Below, piece by piece: positions 43,282 through 55,090 of a stretch of DNA of 64,000 bases. Within the stretch, counting starts at the first letter, position 1. Every line of letters begins with the position of its first letter. The stretch spans positions 3,471,427 to 3,535,426 of the forward strand of contig NW_024037064.1 of NCBI RefSeq assembly GCF_015706575.1, in the 5' to 3' direction. This DNA comes from Patiria miniata. Lineage: Eukaryota > Echinodermata > Asteroidea > Valvatida > Asterinidae. A program made the position numbers and the translations under genes. The notes under the pieces are model-generated. The model ran no database searches. It saw only the letters and a list, made by a program, of their open reading frames with translations, and was not told the origin of the DNA.

Positions 43282-43931
43282 GTGAGTCTAAAAGAAAGCG
43301 AACTGGATAAATATTTCCCCATAACAAGCAGTTTAGTTCGATGCGTCAATCCAGAATATACCTGTATTAAACTAGCATGTTCTTCCACTCATATGTGACA
43401 AAAAAGAATTACTGAAATCGGTCCTTGCTTCCAGTAGAATGCTTACAAAAAGGACTCCCCCTCCTTTTTTTTTTTACCGCTGTCTGTGAAATGCTTAACG
43501 CTTTGAAGCTATTCAGCCGAGTGAGAACCGAAGACAACACACAGGCATTTAAATACAAAAGAGATTTTAATAATTTGAGTCAAGACTGAAACATTATTTT
43601 ATGCCAGATTTTGTGTTTGAAATATAAGCAGCAAATCAATTTCTTTCTGAAATGATGATGGTGATTTTTGTCTTCTTTTCATTTCAAGTTTTTGTTTAAG
43701 GAGGTATGAATCCCCATTTGTTCATTGTTTTTAAAGGCATTTTCAATTAAAACTGACATTTGTGGTATTTGTATTAAAAATGGAGATAACTTGTGCAAAT
43801 AACGTGCAATGTCAACAGTTACTATAGTTAATAACATGAAAATTAGTCCTATATTATTAATGTTATATGGACCCAACCACATTTAAAACAAATTTCCAAC
43901 TTGGTCACTTTCTTTTGAACTCTCTTTGTAG
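43282..43931 (+). other. Intron D-E of unit 3
   Basis: 650 bp. The cryptic acceptor seen in units 1, 2 and 4 reads TTTTTACCG here (no AG), near 43479. No gene. Confidence 0.65.
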
Positions 43932-44132
43932 AACTTGTGTGGACTTTGGCTGGCCAGCGAGTGAAACCAGTCAGTAACAGAAGCGTCGACACCATCGACG
44001 GATTCAGCATTAGCAGTAGTTTCGTTGTGTCACTTAATAACAGAGACATCCATAGAAAGACACTACAATGCGAAGCGTTCGACGCAGGTGGTGAGCTGAT
44101 CGACAGTATGACTGTATCAATCGCTGTAAAGG
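43932..44132 (+). CDS. MAM-Ig repeat gene, unit 3, exon E (Ig-like second half)
   Basis: 201 bp, phase 1. ELVWTLAGQRVKPVSN, SISSSFVVSLNNRD, KTLQCEAFDAGGEL, donor GTGAGA. Same length as unit 1. Confidence 0.88.
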
Positions 44133-45824
44133 GTGAGATGCAATTTGAAATAAGTATTTTGAAGTTGAAACGTAGTGTCGTTTACATATCTGTTTTTATT
44201 CAATTGAAGTAGAAATTTATTACCATAATTTCAAATCGTTATGAATAAAAAATATTAATATCAAATCAAGTTGAAGCTTGTATAAACATTGTAAAAAAAA
44301 ATTGAAACTCAGCACATGCATAGAGCAACTCTTTCTAAACATACCCAAGAAATTTCATGACTACAGGTCAAAGGGTTTTGGAATTATGGCTAATTATTTA
44401 TTCATATGTACGAATGGCAATTCTGCTCTGTGTACACGACGTGCATGCGAAAATTCAGTTTTTACGGCTCGTAGCGCCGAATATTTTTTCGCTACGTTGC
44501 AACCCGTGGCCCAATTTTTATGTTTTTGGTATCAAAAGATGCGCAAAGCTCGAGGCTAAAAAGTCATAACAGCTCGGGTTGCGAAAAAAAAATGTCTAGA
44601 GGCTATCGCAGAACATGTTGGGGGGGGGGGAATCCGCCCCGGCCCCTTTAGGGTTAAAACACAGGGTAACAATTGTAAGGGAAATGATAATGAAAAACAC
44701 ATACCAATCAATACAAATATGACAGGAAACAAAAATAGAACAGGACCAAGATACGGACAGTACAAAGTATTGTGTAATGGAAAAAAAAAATAAGTACAGT
44801 TTTATAAAAGAAGTATTAAAGATCGCAGACAATTAGAAAGGGTATCACAAATTGAAAAGTCAAAGTTCTCTTTAAGAAGCATTTCAATTGACCAACATCA
44901 TCCAAAGCATTCAAGAGACGCGGCCCGTAATATCTCAAAGTGTGTGTGTGGTTTTCTTTTTTTTTTGGGGGGGGGGGGGAAGGAGTCCTATGAGTGTAGG
45001 GCAAACATACATTTTGTTTGTTAAGTGACCTACTTGGATACACCGTGAGTGTCTTAGACTGTGGTAAAAAAAGATGAGAAGAAACGAAAAGGGTTGTTCT
45101 GTTAACTTGAATATGAATATATCGGTATGACGTTTATTTGTGTTAACGAGTATAGCAAAAAGAGGTTGGGTGTGCTCCCGCGGATGTGAATTAATACAAA
45201 TTCTTGTTTAATATACAAATGTATAATGAGTGGATGAAGCAATGTGCGCTTTCAATGTTCGTCTCGTGTGTGTTGCAATTAACCAGCAAATAAAATGTTC
45301 CAAAATTGCGATCACTAAATATGAACAGGGTATTCCACAGGATGCTTTTGATATTTATCTGAATTAGAAATCTCGGTTACTCTTGAAATAATTGTACTAT
45401 TAAAGGTCAGGTAAATATTTTAACCAGTTTGTTTCCCAACCTAAGACCAACCAAACTGAGCAACATAAATACGATATCTCATTTGTTCCGTGTAATTTTA
45501 AACAACTAAAGATTATATGACGTTACGCGACTTTTTGTGTACTCACATTTCGGGTCCTTCAGTGATGTACTTTGTGGCGGTAAGTAATGCATTGTGCAAG
45601 ATCGAAGAAAAATTATGCAGAACATTTTCAAAAATCGAGAAGGTAACATTATATGTTTTTTGTTGTGTTGTGTGGAAACAATAATTTTTTTTACTTGACC
45701 TTCAGTGCATTGTACGACACAGAGGAAATGTTACGGTAAATGATTAACTTCATGAAGTATCAATTTGAGCAATTCCAAAGGATAACGACGAAGCGTTCTG
45801 TTTCTATTTGTCACGCCACCGCAG
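44133..45824 (+). other. Inter-unit intron between units 3 and 4
   Basis: Homologous to the other inter-unit introns, with one private insertion at about 44291-44656. The rest is non-coding. Confidence 0.65.
44291..44656. mobile_element. Unassigned insertion in unit 3-4 intron
   Basis: About 365 bp that splits sequence contiguous in unit 2 (CTTGTATAAACATG / TTAAACACAGGG). Its right end is G-rich (GGGGAATCCGCCCCGGCCCC). A 93-codon ORF across it has no recognised similarity. No clear inverted tips or target duplication were found. Confidence 0.5.
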
Positions 45825-45953
45825 GCTTCAACTGCACCTTTGAGGAAGGGATATGTGGTTGGAGAGTATCCAACGAGGGCAGGTCCATCTGGCAGGTGCG
45901 GCAGGGGCAAGACGCCTATGGCTATTTGCCAGATTTCGACAGGACATTTGGCA
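45825..45953 (+). CDS. MAM-Ig repeat gene, unit 4, exon A (MAM start)
   Basis: 129 bp, phase 1. FNCTFEEGICGWRVSNEG, then YLPDFDRTFG. SNWQ is SIWQ here. Donor GTAAGT. Confidence 0.9.
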
Positions 45954-47277
45954 GTAAGTTTTTGCATCACGTGATGTTTCATTAATCTATCATCGCGGTG
46001 TCAAAAAAAGGCTACAATCAAATAAAGAGATTCATTGACAAAAGTTAAAGTTAGCTTTCCGTTCTTATGTTGACTCCATTCCTCTGATGATATATCTTTA
46101 AGCTTTGTTGTCTAATAATAAAGATTGATTTTAACAGATTTTATTTAATCTAAATTGAAAAACCTGCATGGAAGTGTGGTTACTTACTTTTCTTGTGATA
46201 TTGTCGGTTTTTCAGTCTTTCTACGTGTGGGATAACACGCTTCCGAGCGACAGTGATTAGATGATCGGGCACAACCAGTCACCCTTTTAGAATCGTTCTA
46301 ATAAATATGCTTATTTTTTTCCATCTCCCCTTATCCCCTTCTTTCTTTTTGTCTTTCTTTCTTTCACTTTTTTTCTGAAAATAATCTTCCTGAACTTTTC
46401 TTTTCAACGGTTTATGTTATAAACTTGTTTCTTTAAACTTACATCAACCAAGATCCAAAAGTGTGCTTATAACTCTGACGTCATGATGAAGTCATCAGGT
46501 ATCAAATCACAAGCGATTTGAGTTGAAAACGGACCATCTTCTTTCATTTGTAACTTTTGAACAAAATGCTCAATATTGTTCACATGCTGTAATAAGATAA
46601 ACCATTATTTGATTAGCAATTTTGTCGCAATCGTTAAGTCGCTTGACCCTTACTTCTGGGGATACCGGAAGATCAAACTTAGTTGAATTCAAAATATGGA
46701 CATGAGCCTCGAATCAGAACAAACCGTAATATCTTCCAAACGGTTTACGGGATAATAATAAAACCAGGGACGTGATGAATCCTGAATCCATTGTGCCTAT
46801 AGCACAATGACTCGTAAAGGTTTCACGAAGGCCTACCATTTTCAATTCAACGGATCTTGGTGATACATGACCACAGCAATAAAATAATATCAACGGAAGC
46901 CCTTACTGACGCTAGTTTATGATAAAATCATAACAATAGTCAATAATCTCGGACCTTATGATCATGAGTTAAATTTGTAAAAATGCTGCATTGTTTTTGT
47001 GTCATAAAATGAAAGCTTGCCCAAGAGACGTCGCTTAAAATCCAAATGGGTGTTAAATTATATATTTCACTGGTTTCAATTGTAGAAATTAAATTATGTT
47101 TTTTTTTCCAAATTGCCTTGACTTAACCAAAAAAATCGCTTTAAGGAATATAAGCCAACTCATGTCTCTCCTAAATTTTAAAGAATATCTGCCGATCGTC
47201 TTTCAATCATCAATGCAACATTTCTTCCAAAATCATCTGTTTTTGTTTACTCTATGAAAAAATCCCTGCCCTGCCAG
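45954..47277 (+). other. Intron A-B of unit 4
   Basis: Homologous to 40174-41429, with about 55 bp more (GGGGATACCGGAAGAT... near 46,660), which unit 5 shares at 54,945. No gene. Confidence 0.65.
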
Positions 47278-47430
47278 ATGCGAGTGGCCACTTTATCTGG
47301 TTTAAAGCGTCAGATGGTTATAGAGGCAGAAACGCTATACTTGTCAGCCCTGTCGTTTCGCCAAGTAGAGAACAGCCAGGAAACAAGTGGTGTTTCAGTT
47401 TCTGGTACAAAGTGTATGGACTCGGCATGG
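47278..47430 (+). CDS. MAM-Ig repeat gene, unit 4, exon B (MAM middle)
   Basis: 153 bp, phase 1. ASGHFIWFKASDGYRGRN, VSPVVSPSREQPGNKWCF, SFWYKVYGLGMG. It best matches a typical MAM second segment (G-H-F-x...A-S...G). Confidence 0.9.
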
Positions 47431-48425
47431 GTAAGGCTTCCAAACGATTTTCACAATGTATGATTAAGATGACTCTCTGCATCCAATGAAAATGTTCAAT
47501 CCAAGCATTGCAACGTAAAGGGTGTTTTATTTGATATTAAAACAAAATTCCATATTTATGACCAAAATGTTGTCACCATTCTCAGAAACTATCCAGTGAT
47601 TACTTAGATATCACCTAGAAACGTCTGTATGAAATTTAGTAACTTGCTATGGTTTTTGTACTATGTGCCGTGGTGGACGTTTACGATTGACGTACTGGCT
47701 GTAAATATATATTTTTGTATTACAAAAAAGCGTTCATTATCATTGTGTAAGGTTTCTTAAGTCCTTCCTTCCCCCGCAGAAGTTAACCTATATCATGGCC
47801 GGGATACACAATCCCGTTTTGAAACTTCCTACAAGACCACCTCACTGAACGCCTTTGCCGATTAGCATGAAATTTGATTAGGGGTCAACAGGGCACCGAA
47901 TAAAAGTATTTAGAGTTTCATGGTTACCAAAGGAACCGATTTACAATGATAAGGGATATAAACGTCTGTCCTTTTGTTTAAAAGAACAAGGCCATGTACA
48001 AACCATTTGGCTTTTGCCTAGCCTGATCTAGAATACCGACTTAAACAAGAGCTCAAAGCCACCTGACCAACTAGAATGCATGTAGGGAAAACAATATTTC
48101 CGACTTTGGCGCACAAAGCAACTTAAAATATATTATACAAATACCATAAGTTTAACATTTGTACCGATTTGAGTCGGTTCGAATGTCTGTGTCATTGAAA
48201 ACTTTTAATATGTAAACCACAAAAGGGTATAACGATATTATTTTCTATACATTTGATACCAAAACAGAATACAGATGCAGAATCCTCATGATGAAAAAAA
48301 AACACTTACTCAGATTCTACTTTATTACCCCTGCATTATAAAATACAATAATCTTTCAATGAGTAAACAGAAACATTGAATGAATGATTCATTTCGTCGT
48401 TATTATGTTTGTATTGGTTTGACAG
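47431..48425 (+). other. Intron B-C of unit 4
   Basis: Undisturbed intron that shows the empty target site of the unit 1 LINE (TATAACGATATTATTTTCT near 48229). No gene. Confidence 0.7.
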
Positions 48426-48635
48426 GGACCCTCAATGTGTACCAGCTTCCAGTAAATCACACAATCAGCGAGGGTGAAATCGTCTCAACCGGAAGCGGTC
48501 AATATACGAATCCAAGGGTTTGGTTAAAAGCCAGGAGTTGTGTGAGAAATGCTACATCGGAATTTCGAATTGCTCTTGAGGCGGTCAAAAGTGGCCACAT
48601 TGGGTCGTACATTGCAATCGATGACATAAATACTG
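48426..48635 (+). CDS. MAM-Ig repeat gene, unit 4, exon C (MAM end)
   Basis: 210 bp, phase 1. TLNVYQLPVNHTISEGEI, WLKARSCVRNATSEFRIALE, SYIAIDDINTG. Confidence 0.9.
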
Positions 48636-49013
48636 GTATGATTTGCTTTCTTTTTAGTCAAATCTGAAATCATTTACCACTACCCCGGATTTGGTAAATT
48701 ATGGCAAACTCTTCCGCGGTATTAACGCGAATCACACCTTGACAATGTCAAACTTTTTCAAACTCGAAAGGAACTTGTCGTTAGTGATAAATAATTATCA
48801 ATCATATACTTTATTGATGAAACTTTATTGGTTTAAATCGCCTTTTCAAACGAACGAGGAAAACGAATCATCTGGATGTATCAATCTTTATCCAACAAAA
48901 TCAGAGCGGCAAAACTCGATTGGTAACACCTACATTTCTATCTTATATTCATTTCTTCGTACCATTGTCCTACGTTGTCTCTCTCCGTTATTGGGATCAT
49001 TCCTTTCCCCCAG
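48636..49013 (+). other. Intron C-D of unit 4
   Basis: 378 bp, homologous to 8330-8700 and 42777-43155. No gene. Confidence 0.7.
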
Positions 49014-49139
49014 TTATCCCTCGAATGTTCCTCTTCGATGCCTCTGGAGACTTTCCTTCAGATGGTGGAGAGGCAGTCCTTGCGGATAGAGATCATCCAT
49101 TTACGTGCACGGTACTAGACGTCAACCGCGAGGTACAGG
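49014..49139 (+). CDS. MAM-Ig repeat gene, unit 4, exon D (Ig-like first half)
   Basis: 126 bp, phase 1. IPRMFLFDASGDFPSDGG, HPFTCTVLDVNREVQ, donor GTGAGT. Confidence 0.88.
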
Positions 49140-49315
49140 GTGAGTCAAAAAGAAAGTGACCTGGATTAATATTTCCCCTTAACAAGCAGTTCAGTTCGAT
49201 GCGTCAATCCAGAATGTATCTGTATTAAACTAGTATGTTCTTCCACTCATGTGACAAAAAAGAATTAGTGAAATCGGTTCATGCTACCAGTAGAATGCTC
49301 ACAAAAAGGACCATC

Positions 49316-49350
<35 letters not shown>

Positions 49351-49802
49351 GCTGTCCATGAAATGCTAAACGCTTTGAAGCTTTTCAGCCGAGTGAAATC
49401 CGGAGACAACACACAGGCATTAAAATACAAATGAAATTTTAATAATTTGAGTCATGACTGAAACATTATTTTACGCCAGATTTTGAGTTTGAAATATAAG
49501 GAACAAATCAATTTCTTTCTGAAATGATGATGGTGATTTTTGTCCTTTTTTTCATTTCGTGTTTTTGTTTAAGGAGGTATGAACCTCCATTTGTTCATTG
49601 TATTTAAAAGGCATTTTCAATTAAAATTGAAATTTGTGGTATTTTGATTAAAAATGGAGATAACTTGTGCAAATAACGTGCAATTTCCACAGTCACTATA
49701 GTTAATAACATGAAAATAAGTTATTTATGTTAAATGGAGCCAGCCACATTTAATTTTTTTTCCAACTTGGTCACTTTCTTTTGAGCTCTCTTCAATTTGT
49801 AG
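49140..49802 (+). other. Intron D-E of unit 4, with a cryptic exon-like segment
   Basis: Contains a 28-T run ending TTTACAG at 49351, then 26 phase 1 codons and a stop (49352-49434). No other gene. Confidence 0.6.
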
Positions 49803-50000
49803 AACTTGTCTGGACCTTGGCTGGCCAGCGAGTGAAACCAGTCAGTAACAGAAGCATCGACACCATCGACGGATTGAGCGTTATCAGTAGTGTCGTTTTG
49901 TCGACTAACAGAGACATCCATAGAAAGCCACTACAATGCGAAGCGTTCGACGCAGATGGTGAGCTGATCGACAGTATGACTGTAGCAATCGCTGTAACAG
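49803..50000 (+). CDS. MAM-Ig repeat gene, unit 4, exon E (Ig-like second half)
   Basis: 198 bp, phase 1. ELVWTLAGQRVKPVSN, LSVISSVVLSTNRD, KPLQCEAFDADGEL, donor GTGAGA. Confidence 0.88.
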
Positions 50001-50052
50001 GTGAGATGCAATTATAATTAGGTGTTTCGAAGTTGAAATGTATTGTCCTTTA

Positions 50053-50398
50053 TGGGTGGCTTTGGTGGCTTGTGCGTAAAGCGCTCGCCTCTCACCAAGG
50101 TGACCACGGTTCGAATCCTGGCCGCGGATCGCATGTGAGTGGAGTTGTGCGTTGGTTCTCTCCTGTGCCACGAGGGTTTTTCTCCGGGCCCTCCGGTTTT
50201 CCTCCCTCCGGAAAAATCAAACACTTTCGATCTCAGGCTGTGCTCCGTGGTCATATATGGGTCGATGTGGCCGGCAGCCATAGGCGCCTTCACGTGCCAG
50301 CGGCCCGACCACGTTGTAGCCGCGTCCTTCGCAATTCAGCATCATACCAGCTGCGAGTAAGGATGATTAGCCTCCCAAATTATTATTATTATTATTTA
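50053..50398 (+). mobile_element. tRNA-derived SINE
   Basis: About 345 bp. The head resembles a tRNA: an A-box-like segment GTGGCTTGTGCGTAAAGCG, then a perfect B box GGTTCGAATCC 40 bp later. A GC-rich unrelated body follows, and an (ATT)n tail (50379-50398). The flanks share a short TTTAT. The corresponding intron position in units 2 and 3 is empty. RNA polymerase III would transcribe it. The tail resembles that of the CR1/L2-like LINE at 25366. Confidence 0.82.
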
Positions 50399-51427
50399 TC
50401 TAATTTTTTTTCATTCAATTCAAGTAGAAATTTATTACCATAATTTCAAATCATTATGAAGACAAATATATTAATATTAAATTAAATAAGTATACATTAA
50501 AGCAAAATCTGAATAAAAAGCAATGCAGAGAAATTCAAGTAGTCGAAGCTTGTAAAAACATGTCTTAAAACGCAGGGAAACAATTGTAAGGGAAATGATA
50601 ATGAAAAACACATACCGATCAATACAAGAACAGGACAAAGAGACAAACAGTACAAAGTATTGCGTAATGAAAAAAAAGTAAGTACAGTTTTATAAAAGAA
50701 ATATAAAAGATCGCAGACAATTAGAAAAGTTATCACAAATTGAAAAATCAAAGTTCTCTATTAGAAGCATTTTAATTGACCATCATTATCCAAAGCAGTC
50801 CAGAGACGCGGCCCGTAATATCTCAAAGTGTTTTTGGAGTGAGTCCTGCGAGTGCAGGGCAAACATATATTGTGTTTGTTAAGTGACCTAGTTGGAACCA
50901 CCGCAAGTGTCTTACTGTGGTGAAAAAAGATAAGAAGGAACGAAAAGGGTTGTTCTGTTAACTTGAACATGAATATATCGGTATGACGTTTATTTGTGTC
51001 AACGAGTAGCAAAAAGAGGTTGGGTGTGCTCCCGCGGATGTGAGTTGGTACACAGTTCTTGTTTAATATACAAATGTGTTATAAGTGGATGAAGCAATGT
51101 GCGCTTTTGATGTTCGTCTCGTGCGTGTTGCATTTAACCAGCAAATAAAATGTTCCAAAATTGCGATCACTAAATATGAACAGGATATCCCATATATCTA
51201 AACTAGAAATCTCGGTTACTCTTGAAATAAATGTACTATGAAAGGTCAGGTAAATATTTTAACCAGTTTGTTTCCCAACCTAAGACCAACCAGACTGAGC
51301 AACATAAATACGATATCTCATTTGTTCCCTTTAATTGTAAACAACTAAAGATTATGTGACGTTAACGCGACTTTTCGTGTACTCACATTTCGGGTCCTTC
51401 AGTGATGTACTTTGTGGCGCTAGGTAA

Positions 51428-51811
51428 GGCCAAAAAAAATATATATTCGGTCTCTGGTCAGACCAAAGTTCCGGAATTGACGCGGGGACGCGGCTTTTTT
51501 TCTTTTTGTTTTGGTTATTTTTTTTTTTTTCTTCAAGCTTGGATTGTACAGACATGGTGGGGTATTTTTTTGCTTTTTTGGTGTCCTCATGTACATTGGT
51601 GTCCTCCATAATTTGCCTTGGTGCTCTCGATCATTTGCCTTAGTGCAATTTCCCATTCCTTGGTGCTCTTTGGTAAACAAAATTGAGGAGGTGCGGCAAT
51701 AGAGGGCGCTGTTGGAGCTACCGCGGAACATTTTGGAAAAAAAAAGATTGACGCGCATGATTAAAATCGACGCGCGCGCTGACCAGAGACCGACTTATTT
51801 TTTTTTTGGCC
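51428..51811 (-). mobile_element. Harbinger-type MITE, copy 2
   Basis: 384 bp, reverse orientation to copy 1 (24503-24880). Same tips (GGCCAAAAAAAA...TCGGTCTCTGGTCAG) and internal words (GTGTCCTCATGTACATTGGT). Flanked by TAA on both sides (51425-51427, 51812-51814). The empty site GGTAAGTAATGC is in unit 4 at about 45,579. Confidence 0.88.
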
Positions 51812-52034
51812 TAATGCATTGTGCAAGATCGAAGAAAAATTACGCAGAATCAATTTCAAAAATCGTTTTTTTTGTGTTGTGTGGAAACAATTAATTTTCT
51901 TTACTTGACCTTCAGTGCATTGTACGACACAGAGGAAATGTCACGGTAAATGATTAATTTCATGAAGTATCAATTTGAACAATTCCAACGGATAACGACA
52001 AAGCGTTATGTTTATATTTTTCACGCAACCGCAG

Positions 52035-52163
52035 GCTTCAACTGCACCTTCGAGGAAGGGATTTGTGGTTGGAGACTATCCAACGAGGACAGGTCCAACT
52101 GGTGGCTGAAGCAGGGGCAACACGCCTTTAGAGATTGGCCAGATTTCGACAGGACGTTTGGCA
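52035..52163 (+). CDS. MAM-Ig repeat gene, unit 5, exon A (MAM start)
   Basis: 129 bp, phase 1. FNCTFEEGICGWRLSNED, then DWPDFDRTFG; donor GTAAGT. Very close to unit 4, unlike exons B and C of this unit, which are the most divergent. Confidence 0.9.
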
Positions 52164-52319
52164 GTAAGTTTTTGCATCACGTGATGTTTCATTAATCGCG
52201 GTGTCAAAAAAAACTATAATCAAATAAAGAGATTAATTGACTAAAGTTAAAGTAAGCTTTCCGTTCTTATGTTGACTCCATTCCTCTGATGATGTATCTT
52301 TAAGCTTTGTTGTCTAATA

Positions 52320-54402
52320 TTGGTTTTCTCGGTCAATTTCGGCAAATGAGCAGCCAATTTAACCACTACGCTATTCTATTTCGCGCGAAATATAATGCTA
52401 CTGAAAAGGGTCATTCGATTTCGTTTTATGACCAGTCAAATGTACTGTTGCGTCATTCGATTTAACAAGATAATCATGCAATTTAACAATTCAACAAAGC
52501 AGCATTCAAATTCGTAGGAGCTTTTTGAGGCGTGTGTTTAGTCATTCAAATTCATTTTTGGGCAGTCTTTTCTGGAATTTGTGCAATCTAAAAAACGCTT
52601 TGTTAAATTTCTGTTTCCTTAAGAATGTTGAAGGCATAAATACGGTTCACTTTTTGGCACGTGAGTCACTTTGCCGGTGTACTTCGAAGATGAGCTTTCG
52701 CTACAGTTTTACACGCATATTTCTAGAAATGGCAGCTCGTGGTCGCTACGCTAGAGTGGCCCAGGTAGATCGAGAAAGGTTGATTGAGGCCTTCGAGGGA
52801 AACGAGCAAGACTACCTTGAGCTTGTGGTCAATTTGAACATCAACAAGTCCACAGCCAGATCAATTGTTGCAACATATTTGAGGACTGGAAGGCGAGAGA
52901 CGCTGGTAAGAGGAGGAGCAACCCACAGCAAGATGGATGATGACATGCGAAACCATCTGCAAGGCATCCTTGACGCTAATCCCGTCTTGACACTTCAACA
53001 AATGAAGGCTAGTTTGAGTGAGCATCTGCCAGAGAAGCCCCAGGTTTCTACTGCCACCATAGCCTGGGCCTTGGATGGGATGATGATTACACTGAAACTA
53101 GTGGAGGACGTCCCTGATGCAAGAAATTCCCCTGAAGTTCTTGATCAACGCGTCCAGTATGGTGAGTGGTTCCTGCAGCATGGTGTTCTGGCGCATCTAG
53201 TCTTCATTGACGAGACAGGTTATACGTCTGGACTCGACGCTCCCAGGGTAGAGCTCCACGAGGGATCGCTGCAAGACGAGTCGTCGACAGACAACGAGGG
53301 AGAAATTGCAATGTCACCTTCGCTGTTTCTAGTGAAGTAGGCTTGGTGCACCACCGAATCGCATTCGAAACTGTGACGCGAGAGAGATTCGAGGAGTTTC
53401 TTGCGGACACAATTCAAGAGTGTGATGCAGTTTTCCCAGACGACGAACCCATTTACCTCATATACGACAATGCGAGGCCTCACGTGCGAGCCCAACTCCC
53501 TGAAGGTGCCAACCCAATGATCCAGCTGAAGCGCCTCCCTCCCTACTCCCCATTCCTGAACAGCACGGAGATGGCACACTCTGCATTCAAGGCTGCAGTT
53601 AAACGCATCCTTGGGTTACCTGAGTGGCAACAACGTGTCGGAGACAGACAGGCTGCCCAGCAAGCAGGAATGAACATGCAGCAGTGGAGGTGCGATTTCC
53701 TTCAACAAGCTGCCATCCAGAGCGTTGATGTCATCACCCAAGTGAAGTGCATGCAGTGGTACAACCATACCCAAACATATAAGCCAAGATGTCTGGCACG
53801 CCAACAGATTGATGGTTGAGGAAGAAACAACATAAACAATAAAAAAAACAGGAAAAACATAAAGAAACACCCATTCAAACACAATACAAAATTAGGTCTT
53901 GGTCAGTTAACCAATAAAGATCCCCCCCAAAAAAAAGAATGAAGAAGAAAACAAAGAAGAAGAAAAAACCTCATTGGCCCCATGTAAAGTCTACTGGAAG
54001 CATAAATAAAGAAAACAAAGTTTGCCTGAATTAAAGTGAAGATACGAAACAATTGCCTAGTACAGTTTATCTGTTTATTCGTATTTCTTTAGTCGTACTT
54101 ATTTGAATTCTCTTTAAGCGAAATTGATTGCCTCTTTACGAAATTGAAAAAAAATTAAATCAGTAAAATCCCCAGTCGAACCAGCTTTGCTAAATTGAAT
54201 GATGATTGTGTGTCACGAAAAAGAATGACGATATGCTAAATTGAACACAGTGCTAAAGGAATTTGAATGCCTCAAAACGAAATTGAATGGCCGAATTCTG
54301 AATTTGAAACGCAGTAACAACTGGAGAGGCAAAATAGCTTCAATTCGAACGCACGAAAATTAAATTGGATGCTCATTTGCCGAAATTGACCGAGAAAACC
54401 TA
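52320..54402 (+). mobile_element. Tc1/IS630-like DNA transposon
   Basis: 2,083 bp inserted at TA (52318-52319, 54403-54404) in the unit 5 A-B intron. The tips are TAGGTTTTCTCGGTCAATTT (the left copy begins TTGG), inverted over at least 35 bp through GCAAATGAGCA. Inside the tips are clusters of CATTCAAATTC/ATTCGATTTCG words, likely transposase-binding repeats. One transposase gene in the middle. The same tip appears again at 63919. Confidence 0.85.
52729..53819 (+). pseudogene. DDE transposase, IS630/Tc1-mariner superfamily, frameshifted
   Basis: The ATG at 52729 (MAARGRYARVAQVDRERL) starts an N-terminal helix-turn-helix region (NLNINKSTARSIVATYL, TGRRETL). Catalytic motifs: LVFIDETGY (first Asp), IYLIYDNARPH (second Asp), then LPPYSPFLNSTE (Glu), about 33 residues after the second Asp. 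The phase changes once, shortly after FIDETGYTSG (near 53228), where the expected T-R-R-x-x-G-R-A continuation moves to the frame ending at 53819. Cut-and-paste transposase at TA sites. The single lesion suggests a fairly young, recently silenced copy. Confidence 0.82.
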
Positions 54403-55090
54403 TAATAAAGATTGATTTTAATAGATTAAATTTAATCTACATTGAAAAACCTTGGCGCATGCAAGTGTGGTTACTTGATCATTTTCCTGTCTTGTGATAT
54501 TTTCAGTCTTTTTCAGTCTTTCTACGTGTGGGATAACACGCTTCCGAGCGACAGTGATAAGATGACAACCCAGCCACCCTTTTAAAAATCGTTCTAATAA
54601 ATATGCTTATTTTTTTCCGTCTCCCCTTTCTCCCCTGCTTTCTTTTTGTCTTTCTTTCACTTTTTTTCTGAATATAATTTTCCTTAACTTTTCTTCTCAA
54701 TGGTTTATGTTATAAACTTGTTACTTTAAACCAACATCATCCCAGATCCAAAAGTGTGTATATGACTCTGACGTCATGATGAAGTCATCAGGTATTTAAT
54801 CACAAGCGATTTGAGTTGAAAATGGACCATCTTCTTTCATTTGTAACTTTTGAACAAAATGATCAATATTGATCACATGCTGTAATAAGTTAAACCATTA
54901 ATTGATTAGGATTTTTGTCGCAATCGTTAAGACCCTTACTTCTGGGGATACCGGAAGATTTAACTTAGTTGAATTCAAAATATGGACATGAGCCTCGAAT
55001 CAGAACAAACCGTAATATCTTCCAAACGGTTTACGGGATAATAATAAAACCAGGGACGTGATGAATCCTGAATCCATTGTGCCTATAGCA
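54403..55090 (+). other. Intron A-B of unit 5, part shared with units 3 and 4
   Basis: Resumes TAATAAAGATTG after the transposon and tracks unit 4 closely until GTGCCTATAGCA at 55,090, where similarity ends abruptly. Confidence 0.7.

Larger units (their letters stand above)
50001..52034 (+). other. Inter-unit intron between units 4 and 5
   Basis: Homologous to 44133-45824 apart from the SINE (50053) and the MITE (51428). It ends CGCAACCGCAG. Confidence 0.65.

Noticed and set aside
50053-50130. Functional tRNA gene
   Set aside because: A and B boxes are present, but the cloverleaf does not close convincingly, and it is fused to a GC-rich body and an ATT tail, as in a SINE.
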